A stretch of DNA of 64,000 nucleotides from Melioribacteraceae bacterium (GTDB lineage: Bacteria > Bacteroidota > Ignavibacteria > Ignavibacteriales > Melioribacteraceae), in assembly GCA_030584085.1 (NCBI GenBank), contig CP129490.1, forward strand, positions 715,511-779,510, read 5' to 3'. Numbering within the stretch: the stretch's first letter is position 1; each line of letters begins with the position of its first letter. Shown in pieces: positions 45,645 to 53,070 of this stretch. Made by a program: the position numbers and the translations under genes. The notes under the pieces are model-generated. The model was not told the DNA's origin. It did no database searches and saw only the letters and a list, made by a program, of their open reading frames with translations.

Positions 45645-45903
45645 TTAATCATAATGAAAGCGGCATTTCAATATTCTGATTTCATCATCCGTTACTTGAT
45701 AAATTAATCTGTGTTCGCTTGTGATTCGCCTTGACCAGCAGCCGGTATATTTATGTTTAAGCGGTTCGGGTTTTCCAAGACTTGTGAATGAATTGCGAGA
45801 AATATCTTTTAAAAGTTCATTTATTCTTTTAAGAATTTTTTTTATCAGTTTTCTGCCAGAATAAATAGTCGTCCCAAGATTCTTCCACAAACAGATATTT
45901 CAT
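45645..45903 (-). pseudogene. yoeB: YoeB-family toxin, frameshifted in an A8 tract
   Basis: YoeB-type mRNA interferase. The ATG at 45903 overlaps the antitoxin stop (ATGA) and starts MKYLFVEESWDDYLFWQKTD, as in intact YoeB. Eight A's (T's on the plus strand, 45836-45843) then shift the frame and reading ends after KKNS. One A fewer restores ILKRINELLKDISRNSFTSL and the conserved GKPEPLKHKYTGCWSRRITS through FHYD (active-site Glu, Arg, His and C-terminal Tyr present). So the gene is either inactivated, phase-variable, or misread in a homopolymer. A short frame starting at 45890 is an artefact of the shift. Confidence 0.85.
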
Positions 45904-46154
45904 TCTTCAATCAGATCTTTTTCGAAATGTTTCCCTTCTTTGAACTTCTTAATAGCGGAATCTAATCTTTGTTCATTTAGTTTCGAGGCAAGTTCGTAAG
46001 ATGTTGCATTTAGTGAATTGTATTCCTCCAGAGACATTATTACAACCCCGTTATCTTTCCCACGATTAATCAACAATGTTTCAAAATTATTGGTAACAAC
46101 ATCAAAGTATTTTTTTATGTCTTTTCTAAATTCTGAAATTGTAGTTGAGAGCAT
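45900..46154 (-). CDS. yefM: YefM/Phd-family antitoxin
   Basis: 84 residues. Phd/YefM fold with STTISEFRKDIKKYFDVVTN, LLINRGKDNGVVIMSLEEYN and a C-terminal helical tail (LNEQRLDSAIKKFKEG) that binds YoeB. It also acts as autorepressor in known pairs. Intact, first gene of the toxin-antitoxin pair, overlapping yoeB by the ATGA junction. The promoter should lie in 46155-46250. Confidence 0.87.
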   Translation of the reverse strand: MLSTTISEFRKDIKKYFDVVTNNFETLLINRGKDNGVVIMSLEEYNSLNATSYELASKLNEQRLDSAIKKFKEGKHFEKDLIEE

Positions 46155-46410
46155 GATTCAACCTTACTTTTTTGTACAAGTATATGTACATAAATAGAAT
46201 TTGTCAATGATATTTCTACTGCTTGAATCTTTTCCCCATTACGTACATCTTAACAGAATAAAAATATCCAGTTATGCTTTATACGGATAAAACGTCTTTT
46301 ATTTCCCAAAATCAATGATTTTATAAAGAAAAATTTCCCAATTATAAAAATGAGATTTGTCTACCCTTAAAAAATTTTATAAAAACGCATAATTATAAAT
46401 GGCAAGAAAG

Positions 46411-46453
46411 TTGACATCCACAAATATCAACATTTACAAATGAGAATTTCTCA
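46411..46453 (+). promoter_or_regulatory. Putative promoter and dyad directly before the merR start
   Basis: TTGACA at 46411-46416 is a good -35 match. A perfect inverted repeat TGAGAA-T-TTCTCA occupies 46441-46453 and abuts the ATG at 46454. There is no Shine-Dalgarno in the 20 nt upstream. The dyad could be a regulator site or a hairpin that masks the start. Confidence 0.5.
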
Positions 46454-46897
46454 ATGAACTTAACTGAAATAAAAGATAAACCGATCTACCCGATCAGAAC
46501 GGCAGCCGAACTTCTCGGTATTTCTGTTCACACTTTAAGAATGTATGAGCGTGAAGGATTAATCCTCCCACATAAAACAGAAGGAAACCAGCGTTCATAT
46601 TCACAAGCGGATATCGATAGAATCGAATGTATTCGCAGAGCAATTAACGAAAGTAAAATTAGTATTAACGGAATCAAAACAATTTACTCGTTGATTCCCT
46701 GCTGGGAAGTAGTTAAATGTTCGGATGAAGACAGAAAAAATTGTAAAGCCTATTTGGGTCATACAGAACCTTGCTGGACTTATAATCACCCAAACACAAC
46801 TTGCGAAAATAGAGACTGCCGAGAATGTGAAGTTTATACAGATCATTCAAGCTGTGGTGAAGTGAAAGAATTAATTCGAAAAATTTCGGGAAACTAA
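46454..46897 (+). CDS. MerR-family regulator with cysteine-rich C-terminal domain
   Basis: 147 residues. N-terminal MerR winged helix (~10-80) with AAELLGISVHTLRMYEREGL, followed by RSYSQADIDRIECIRRAINE. The C-terminal ~65 residues hold nine cysteines in a pattern (PCWEVVKC, CKAYLGHTEPCW, NTTCENRDCRECEVY, SSCGEV) like the 'two-CW' domain found with redox regulators; a metal, Fe-S cluster or sulfur-state sensing role is my inference. The gene ends 1 nt before the molybdoenzyme gene, so it probably regulates that operon. Confidence 0.82.
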   Translation: MNLTEIKDKPIYPIRTAAELLGISVHTLRMYEREGLILPHKTEGNQRSYSQADIDRIECIRRAINESKISINGIKTIYSLIPCWEVVKCSDEDRKNCKAYLGHTEPCWTYNHPNTTCENRDCRECEVYTDHSSCGEVKELIRKISGN

Positions 46898-46898
46898 C

Positions 46899-49106
46899 AT
46901 GGAATTATCACGACGAAGATTTCTGCAGATTTCATCGGCTACTGTAACCGGACTTGCAGCGGTAACATCGCTAAGTACGATTACCAAGGGCGCCAAAAAG
47001 CTTGAAGAGAAAACCGGCAAACCGGTTAAAGGAATACAAAAAATCCCAACTTACTGCGATTTATGTTTTTGGAAATGCAGCGCTGTTTCTTATCTAAAAG
47101 ATGGTGAGCTTTGGAAAATAGAAGGACATCCGAACGATCCATTAAGTAACGGTAGACTTTGTCCGAGAGGAACCGGAGGTGTCGGTGCTCATTACGATAA
47201 AGATAGATTGAAAACTCCGCTCATCCGTAAGAATGAACGTGGTGAAGAAAAATGGGTCAGCGTTACTTGGACTGAAGCACTTGATTACATAGCTGATAAA
47301 ATGAAGAAAATAAAAAGCGAATACGGTCCCGAATCAATGGCATTATTCAGTCACGGTGTCGGCGGAACATTTTTAAAACATATGATAAAAGCTTACGGTT
47401 CACCAAACGAAACAGCTCCGTCATTTGCGCAATGCCGCGGACCAAGAGAAACCGGGTTTGAATTAACCTTCGGTGATATTGTCGGCTCACCCGAAAGAAC
47501 AGATATCGAAAACACGAAGTGTATGGTTCTGATCGGTTCGCACCTTGGTGAAAATATGCACAACACACAAGTGCAGGAATTTGCTAAAGCAAACAAAAAA
47601 GGTGCAACATTTATTGTTGTTGATCCGAGATTTTCCGTTGCTGCAAGCAAAGCAAAATATTATCTACCGATTAAACCGGGAACCGATATTGCATTGCTGC
47701 TCGCTTGGATGAACGTTATTGTTAACGAAAATCTTTATGATAAAGAATACGTAGAAAACTATGGATTCGGTTTTGAACAGTTTGCTTATGAAATAAAAGA
47801 TTACACACCTGAGTGGGCTTATCCCCAAACTGGAATTGATCCAAAAGTAATAAGGGAAACAGCTTATGAAATGGCTAAGCATAAACCGGCTACAATAATT
47901 CACCCCGGTAGAAGAACAACTTGGTATGGAGACGACAGTCAAAGAAGTCGTGCGATTGCATTGCTCAATGCACTTCTCGGAAGCTGGGGAAGAAAAGGCG
48001 GATTCTTTATGCCGACCAAATTAAGTATTCCTTCTTATCCTTATCCGGAATATCCAAATCCGGAAAGAGGAAGAGTTGATAACCCTGATGAAAGATTTCC
48101 ATTCGCAAAAGGTGAGCTTTTGGCAAACGGAATTCGTGAAGCAACAATTACAGGAAATCCTTATCCTGTAAAAGGTTGGATAGTTTATGCAACCAATTTA
48201 CTTCAGGCAATTCCGAACCAAAAAGAGACTATAAAAGCAATTCAAAATTTAGATTTAATGGTAGTTGTAGATGTTGTTCCAAGTGAGATTGCCGGTTGGG
48301 CTGATGTTGTGCTTCCTGAATCGGTTTACTTGGAAAGATATGATGAATTAAATATTTCTCCTTTCAAAGAAGGTTTTGTTTCGATTCGTCAGCCTGTAAT
48401 TGAAGAACCTTCACATCAAAAACCGAATTGGTGGATTGCAAAAGAATTAGGAAAGCGTCTCGGTTTGCAAAAATATTTTCCGTGGAAAGATGTTGAAGAA
48501 TATCTCGATACAAGGTTGAAAACAGTCGGACTTTCACTTGAAAGATTGAAGAAAGAAGGAGTAGTAAAAGCTCCCAAGCAGCCGATATATTTTGAAGATG
48601 GAATACAGCCGAATTTCTGGACGCCATCGGGTAAAATTGAATTCTACTCGCTTCAATTAAAAGAAAAAGGATTTGATCCCGTACCGAAATTTACCGAACC
48701 GGAATCACCACCTCCCGGTTACTTCAGATTATTAATGGGAAGAGCTCCTGTTCACACTTTCGCTAAAACACAATCAAACCCAATATTGAAAGATATGATG
48801 GAAGAAAACTCGGTTTGGATAAACATTGATATAGCACAGCGTTATGGTCTTAAATCAGGCGATTATATAAAACTCAAAAACACCGAGGGTGTAGTTTCGA
48901 ACAAGGTAAAAGTAAAAGCAACAGAGAGAATTCGTCCCGATAGTGTTTACATGGTTCACGGATTCGGACAGCGTTCAAGAATGTTGAAAAGCACTTACTT
49001 AAAAGGTGCCAGCGATGCACAACTTACGACAAAGTACAAGCTCGATCCGCTGATGGGTGGCACTGCGATGAATGTCAATTTTGTAACTTTTGAGCGGGAG
49101 GCGTAA
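46899..49106 (+). CDS. Molybdopterin oxidoreductase catalytic subunit, polysulfide/thiosulfate reductase (PsrA/PhsA) type
   Basis: 735 residues. Tat signal SRRRFLQISSATVTGLAAVT sends the folded enzyme to the periplasm. The [4Fe-4S] motif follows (YCDLCFWKC then GRLCPRG). Bis-MGD binding residues are spread over the central domains; the segment SFAQCRGPRETG (Cys ~179) is where Psr/Phs-type enzymes keep the Mo-ligating cysteine, with no selenocysteine. C-terminal molydopterin-binding domain ends with LMGGTAMNVNFVTFER. Length and the three-gene ABC context (Fe-S subunit and NrfD-type subunit) match polysulfide or thiosulfate reductase; oxidative use on sulfur compounds cannot be excluded. Confidence 0.87.
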   Translation: MELSRRRFLQISSATVTGLAAVTSLSTITKGAKKLEEKTGKPVKGIQKIPTYCDLCFWKCSAVSYLKDGELWKIEGHPNDPLSNGRLCPRGTGGVGAHYDKDRLKTPLIRKNERGEEKWVSVTWTEALDYIADKMKKIKSEYGPESMALFSHGVGGTFLKHMIKAYGSPNETAPSFAQCRGPRETGFELTFGDIVGSPERTDIENTKCMVLIGSHLGENMHNTQVQEFAKANKKGATFIVVDPRFSVAASKAKYYLPIKPGTDIALLLAWMNVIVNENLYDKEYVENYGFGFEQFAYEIKDYTPEWAYPQTGIDPKVIRETAYEMAKHKPATIIHPGRRTTWYGDDSQRSRAIALLNALLGSWGRKGGFFMPTKLSIPSYPYPEYPNPERGRVDNPDERFPFAKGELLANGIREATITGNPYPVKGWIVYATNLLQAIPNQKETIKAIQNLDLMVVVDVVPSEIAGWADVVLPESVYLERYDELNISPFKEGFVSIRQPVIEEPSHQKPNWWIAKELGKRLGLQKYFPWKDVEEYLDTRLKTVGLSLERLKKEGVVKAPKQPIYFEDGIQPNFWTPSGKIEFYSLQLKEKGFDPVPKFTEPESPPPGYFRLLMGRAPVHTFAKTQSNPILKDMMEENSVWINIDIAQRYGLKSGDYIKLKNTEGVVSNKVKVKATERIRPDSVYMVHGFGQRSRMLKSTYLKGASDAQLTTKYKLDPLMGGTAMNVNFVTFEREA

Positions 49107-49107
49107 G

Positions 49108-49647
49108 ATGGCAAGATTCGGAATGGCAATAGATACTAAACTTTGCGTCGGTTGTATGGATTGTGTTGTTGCCTGTAAAACAGAAAATAATGTTCCCGAA
49201 GGTTATAATAGAGATTGGATAACAGAAGAAGCATTAGGAAAATTTCCGAACATAAATCTGGAAATAAGAAGCGAGAGATGTAATCATTGTGAAGATGCAC
49301 CATGCGTTTCAAGTTGTCCGACGGGTGCAAGTCATTATCACGATGTCGGCGGAGTTGTATTAATTGAACATAACGAATGTATAGGATGTAAAGCCTGCGT
49401 TGCAAGTTGTCCTTATGATGCAAGATTTATTCATCCGGATGGTTACGCCGATAAATGTACTTTCTGTATTCACAGAGTTGAAGAAGGTAAAGATCCGGCA
49501 TGTGTTTCGGTTTGCCCTACAAACTGTATGATCTTCGGTGATCTTGATGATCCTAACAGCGAAATAAGCAAACAACTTAATTCAAGAAAACATCATTCGC
49601 TGAAACCTGAAGCCGGTACAAATCCAAAAATATTCTATTTGACTTAA
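49108..49647 (+). CDS. Ferredoxin-like subunit with four [4Fe-4S] clusters (PsrB/PhsB type)
   Basis: 179 residues from ATG 49108, which follows GGGAGG by 9 nt; a TTG at 49090 inside the upstream gene is not the likely start. Four cysteine sets are visible: CVGCMDCVVAC, CNHCEDAPCVSSCP, CIGCKACVASCP and CTFC...CVSVCP, the DmsB/PsrB pattern. It passes electrons between the membrane subunit and the molybdoenzyme. No own signal peptide, so it would ride with the Tat substrate. Starts 1 nt after the catalytic gene's stop. Confidence 0.92.
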   Translation: MARFGMAIDTKLCVGCMDCVVACKTENNVPEGYNRDWITEEALGKFPNINLEIRSERCNHCEDAPCVSSCPTGASHYHDVGGVVLIEHNECIGCKACVASCPYDARFIHPDGYADKCTFCIHRVEEGKDPACVSVCPTNCMIFGDLDDPNSEISKQLNSRKHHSLKPEAGTNPKIFYLT

Positions 49648-49658
49648 AGAGGTTTACG

Positions 49659-50591
49659 ATGCACGAAATTTCAACAACTAGAAATAATCATTTAATCGAT
49701 CCGACTCTAAGTGTTTGGGGATGGGAAATTCCGGTTTATCTTTTCTTAGGCGGAATGGTAGCCGGGATGATGATTATAACCGGATACTTTTTATTTAAAC
49801 AGAGACAAAGTGAAGAAACTTGTTCATGCCGTTATGTACCCTGGGTTAGTTTAGTTTTATTGAGTTTGGGTATGTTCGCGTTATTCTTAGATCTCGAACA
49901 CAAATTATTTACATGGCGATTATACACAACATTCCAAGTAACTTCACCAATGTCTTGGGGAGCTTGGATTTTAATAATTGTTTACCCCGCGATACTCGTA
50001 ACTATATTAATCACACCACCGAAATGGTTGATTGAAAAGTTTCCTGTTGTAAAAAAATATTCGAATTGGCTGAACGAAAGAAAAATATGGATTAAAAACA
50101 TCGGTGTTGCAAATATGATTTTAGGAGCAATGCTCGGAATGTACACCGGTATTCTTTTAAGTTCACTCGGTGCGAGACCTTTGTGGAATACTTCAATATT
50201 GTGGTTACTATTCTTGGTTTCCGGACTTTCCGGTGCGGCGGCTTTTGTTCATATGGTTGCAAAAAATGTTTACGAAAGAGAATTGCTCGCAAAAGCCGAT
50301 AACGGATTTTTGACTTTCGAATTATTTGTAATCGGATTAATGATTATTGGTTTGCTTACATCAACTCAAGTTCATCAAGATGCGGCGATGTTAATTCTAA
50401 ACGGTCCATTTGCACCAACCTTTTGGGTGTTCGTTGTCGGTATCGGAATAATAATTCCGTTGATAATACAATTGATGGCGGTGAATCATAAAGTGAATCA
50501 CACGCCGTGGGCACCGATAATGGTCATACTCGGTGGATTGATTTTAAGATTTGTAATCGTTGAAGCAGGACAGGTTAGTTCTTGGTTTTAA
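49659..50591 (+). CDS. NrfD/PsrC-type quinol-interacting membrane subunit
   Basis: 310 residues with about eight membrane helices. Starts DPTLSVWGWEIPVYLFLGGM and continues with GYFLFKQRQ, MFALFLDLEHKLFTWRLYTT and SPMSWGAWILIIVYPAIL, the NrfD/PsrC pattern. It exchanges electrons with menaquinol and anchors the complex in the inner membrane; coupling to proton movement is known in the family but not shown here. Third gene of the operon, 11 nt after the Fe-S subunit. A double repeat follows the gene, before the YeeE genes. Confidence 0.88.
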   Translation: MHEISTTRNNHLIDPTLSVWGWEIPVYLFLGGMVAGMMIITGYFLFKQRQSEETCSCRYVPWVSLVLLSLGMFALFLDLEHKLFTWRLYTTFQVTSPMSWGAWILIIVYPAILVTILITPPKWLIEKFPVVKKYSNWLNERKIWIKNIGVANMILGAMLGMYTGILLSSLGARPLWNTSILWLLFLVSGLSGAAAFVHMVAKNVYERELLAKADNGFLTFELFVIGLMIIGLLTSTQVHQDAAMLILNGPFAPTFWVFVVGIGIIIPLIIQLMAVNHKVNHTPWAPIMVILGGLILRFVIVEAGQVSSWF

Positions 50592-50603
50592 CTTTTTATT
50601 AGT

Positions 50604-50674
50604 GTCATTCCCGCATGCTTCAAGCGGGAATCTAATTTAATATGAGATGCCCGATAGAGACATTCGGGCATGAC
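50604..50674. repeat. Head-to-head pair of family B hairpins
   Basis: 50604-50633 (GTCATTCCCGCATGCTTCAA then GCGGGAATCT) and, inverted, 50645-50674 (AGATGCCCGA...GGGCATGAC), whose reverse complement aligns with the first. Separates the psr-like block from the YeeE genes. No T-run. Confidence 0.8.
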
Positions 50675-50709
50675 TAAGAGATTTTAAGCAGATTTAAAAG
50701 GAAATATAA

Positions 50710-51297
50710 ATGACAGCACTTACTCACATTTTATCAAAAGTTAAACTTCAGGTGACTGATAATGAACATACTTACAGTCACGTTGAAGCAAAACCTTATT
50801 CAAATCCATATTACGTCGGATTTGGGTTGGGGCTTGTTTTATTAGCAGCATTCGTTATTATGGGAAGGGGACTCGGAGCTTCCGGCGCGGTTTCATCGGT
50901 TGTAACCGTTGGAGTAAACGCAGTTGCTCCGGAACATGCACAGAGTAACGGTTACTTTTCATCTTATCTCGGCGACGGTTCTGTTAGCCCTCTAAAAGAT
51001 TGGCTTGTATTCGAAGTTCTCGGAGTTATCTTCGGTGGATTTTTATCCGGTATGTTAGCCGGAAGAGTTAAAGGCGGAGTTGAAAAAGGACCGCGTGTTA
51101 AAACAAGAACTCGATTTATTTTCGCTTTTATCGGCGGTACATTAATGGGATTCGGGGCTAAGCTTGCAAGAGGATGCACAAGCGGACAAGCGCTTACCGG
51201 TGGAGCTTTACTCGGACTCGGGAGCTGGGCATTTATGCTTGCAGTTTTTGCCGGCGGATATGCAGTAGCTTATTTTATGAGGAGGCAATGGAGATGA
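50710..51297 (+). CDS. YeeE/YedE-family sulfur compound permease, subunit 1
   Basis: 195 residues with about four to five membrane helices. DUF395/YeeE features: FVIMGRGLGASGAVSSVVTV and GTLMGFGAKLARGCTSGQAL, whose cysteine in GARLA(R)GCTSG-type motif takes part in thiosulfate or persulfide transfer in known YeeE. A shorter half-size protein than E. coli YeeE (352 aa), so it probably pairs with the next gene. ATGA overlap (51294) with the second half gene supports a coupled two-component transporter. Confidence 0.85.
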   Translation: MTALTHILSKVKLQVTDNEHTYSHVEAKPYSNPYYVGFGLGLVLLAAFVIMGRGLGASGAVSSVVTVGVNAVAPEHAQSNGYFSSYLGDGSVSPLKDWLVFEVLGVIFGGFLSGMLAGRVKGGVEKGPRVKTRTRFIFAFIGGTLMGFGAKLARGCTSGQALTGGALLGLGSWAFMLAVFAGGYAVAYFMRRQWR

Positions 51298-51893
51298 ATG
51301 CACCATTTTACAAATTCGACTTATTTGGTTTTGACGTTAGTTTAATAATTGCATTTGCAATCGGTATCGGTTTCGGGTTTGCTTTAGAACGCGGCGGATT
51401 CGGGAGTGCAAGAATTTTAGCTGCGCAATTTTACTTTACCAATATGCGCGTTCTTAAAGTTATGTTCACTGCAATTGTTACCGCAATGATCGGCGTTTTT
51501 TATTTGTCATACATTGGATACTTAGATTTATCCTTAGTTTTTATAAGTGATACATATATCATCCCTCAAGTTGTAGGCGGATTAATTCTCGGTATGGGAT
51601 TTATAATTGGTGGATACTGTCCCGGTACTTCTTTTGTCGCATTTTCAACGGGCAAGAAGGATGCAATTGTTTTTATACTCGGAGTTACTTTCGGCATATT
51701 TATCTTCGCTGAATTATTCCCATTCATCGAAGATTTTTATTACTCAACAAATATGGGAAGAGTAACTTTGCCCGACTACTTCGGACTTTCTTACGGGATG
51801 GTTGTATTTTTAGTAGTGTTGATGGCGCTTGGTGCTTTTGCCGCAGCAGAGTGGGGTGAAAGAGTTATGGCGAAAAAAGGAGAATCAAAATGA
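51294..51893 (+). CDS. YeeE/YedE-family permease, subunit 2
   Basis: 199 residues from ATG 51294, which overlaps the upstream TGA and has GGAGG 8 nt before it; longer frames starting upstream are not credible. Membrane segments start at ~20 (SLIIAFAIGIGFGFALERGG), and the conserved cysteine loop is seen in GMGFIIGGYCPGTSFVAFST. Second half of a split YeeE/YedE transporter for sulfur compounds. The rhodanese gene overlaps its end by four bases, so all three are coupled. Confidence 0.85.
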   Translation: MNAPFYKFDLFGFDVSLIIAFAIGIGFGFALERGGFGSARILAAQFYFTNMRVLKVMFTAIVTAMIGVFYLSYIGYLDLSLVFISDTYIIPQVVGGLILGMGFIIGGYCPGTSFVAFSTGKKDAIVFILGVTFGIFIFAELFPFIEDFYYSTNMGRVTLPDYFGLSYGMVVFLVVLMALGAFAAAEWGERVMAKKGESK

Positions 51894-52537
51894 AAAATTA
51901 CATTATGAATTTATCCGGTTCAAAAAAATTAGCAATAGTTGGTTTAATACTCGGTTTGGTTGCGGTACTTCTCGGTAATCCATACGATAATACTTATGCA
52001 AAAGTAAATGTGAAAGAGTTATCCGTCGAGGCAATTCGTGATAGCGAAATAATCAACGTTAAAGAACTTGCCGACTGGATAATTGAAGGAAGAGTAGATT
52101 ACAGATTGGTGGACTTGCGCGATGAGGAAGCTTTCAAAGAATATTTTATTCCGACTGCAGTAAATATTCAGACTTCAAAATTATTAGAATCCAATTTAAT
52201 GCGTAATCAAAAAATTCTTTTGTACTGCGAAGATAATATCAAAGCAGCGCAAGGTTGGTTTATTCTGAAAGCTAATAATTACAAGGGTGTGTATATCTTG
52301 GACGGTGGTGTTGATAGTTGGAAAGATGAAATCCTATTTCCAAGTATATCCACGAATGCTTCGCCGGAAGAAAAAGCAGAGTTTGATAAGATGGTTGAAG
52401 TAAGCAAATTTTTCGGCGGCTCACCACAAGTCGGCGAAACCGAAGGTGGAAAAGAAATTAAAATGCCTAAGATTGAAATGCCTGCTGCGATACCGATGAA
52501 TACAAACAGCGGTAAACCGAAGCGGGAAGGATGTTAA
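51890..52537 (+). CDS. Membrane-anchored rhodanese-domain protein
   Basis: 215 residues. One N-terminal membrane segment (LAIVGLILGLVAVLLGN), then a rhodanese domain (~50-155) with the catalytic cysteine in ILLYCEDNIKAAQGW and the VDLRDEEAF and YILDGGVDSW blocks. The tail is Pro/Met-rich (EIKMPKIEMPAAIPMNTNSG) and ends in a cysteine. It likely carries a persulfide at the periplasmic face. ATGA overlap with the second YeeE gene. Passing sulfur between the transporter and the reductase is my inference. Confidence 0.86.
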   Translation: MKNYIMNLSGSKKLAIVGLILGLVAVLLGNPYDNTYAKVNVKELSVEAIRDSEIINVKELADWIIEGRVDYRLVDLRDEEAFKEYFIPTAVNIQTSKLLESNLMRNQKILLYCEDNIKAAQGWFILKANNYKGVYILDGGVDSWKDEILFPSISTNASPEEKAEFDKMVEVSKFFGGSPQVGETEGGKEIKMPKIEMPAAIPMNTNSGKPKREGC

Positions 52538-52538
52538 T

Positions 52539-52630
52539 GGATTTAGCGGATTGATGAATTTGGCGGATTTTGCGAATTTTAAGTCCAAGATTATTTAATT
52601 CGTAAAATTCGCTAATCCGTAAATTCGTAA
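52539..52630. repeat. Inverted repeat, GGATTTAGCGGAT type, overlapping the THEP1 gene end
   Basis: Left half GGATTTAGCGGATTGATGAA and following, right half AATTCGTAAAATTCGCTAAT and following, roughly complementary. The right half encodes the last six residues and stop of the NTPase on the minus strand (NYEFTD, 52612). Confidence 0.75.
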
Positions 52631-53070
52631 TTACACTCACTTAATCCATACTTTTCGATAACCTCATCAACCAAACTTTCTCTCACGACTAAAACAAGTT
52701 CAAACAAATTTTCTTTTTTGAATTTATCAACGGCAATGCTTATCGTCGGTTCATAACCTTGATCAACCATTTCGAGTTTTCCGACCTCATCAATAACAAT
52801 GTAATCAGCTTCGGTATGTAATGATTCTTTAATCTGTTGCTTTGCCCAATCCATAACTTCTTTGCTGAATTTATATTTCCCAATAACAATTGCCTCATGA
52901 CTTTTCGTTTCAAGCAATTTTATTTCACCGGTTTTGATTCGCTGAATGTATCTTTTACCTTCTTTTACAGGCGCAATAATTCCGTCACAGTTTTTGTCTG
53001 CAATAAAATTTTGCAATCGTGTAGTTTTACCGGAATGAATCGGTCCGCTAAATAATATTATTTTCTTCAT
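52612..53070 (-). CDS. THEP1-type NTPase (P-loop nucleoside triphosphatase)
   Basis: 152 residues. Walker A GPIHSGKTTRL (~8-18) and Walker B ADYIVIDEVGKLE (~88-100) with the DEVGK pattern of the THEP1/COG1618 family. Members hydrolyse NTPs with broad specificity; their cellular job is not settled. The start overlaps the membrane protein gene by 23 bp, and the C-terminus is encoded by a repeat. Context with a transporter-like protein suggests a role in coupling, but that is a guess. Confidence 0.83.
   Translation of the reverse strand: MKKIILFSGPIHSGKTTRLQNFIADKNCDGIIAPVKEGKRYIQRIKTGEIKLLETKSHEAIVIGKYKFSKEVMDWAKQQIKESLHTEADYIVIDEVGKLEMVDQGYEPTISIAVDKFKKENLFELVLVVRESLVDEVIEKYGLSECNYEFTD

Noticed and set aside
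46899-49106. Formate dehydrogenase or nitrate reductase as identity of the molybdoenzyme
   Set aside because: No selenocysteine/cysteine context of formate dehydrogenases, too short for NarG, and the partner subunits are of PsrB/PsrC type.
51174-51293. N-terminal extension of the second YeeE gene upstream of 51294
   Set aside because: It would overlap the first YeeE gene by 124 bp and has no hydrophobic or conserved content; the GGAGG site and ATGA overlap fit 51294.
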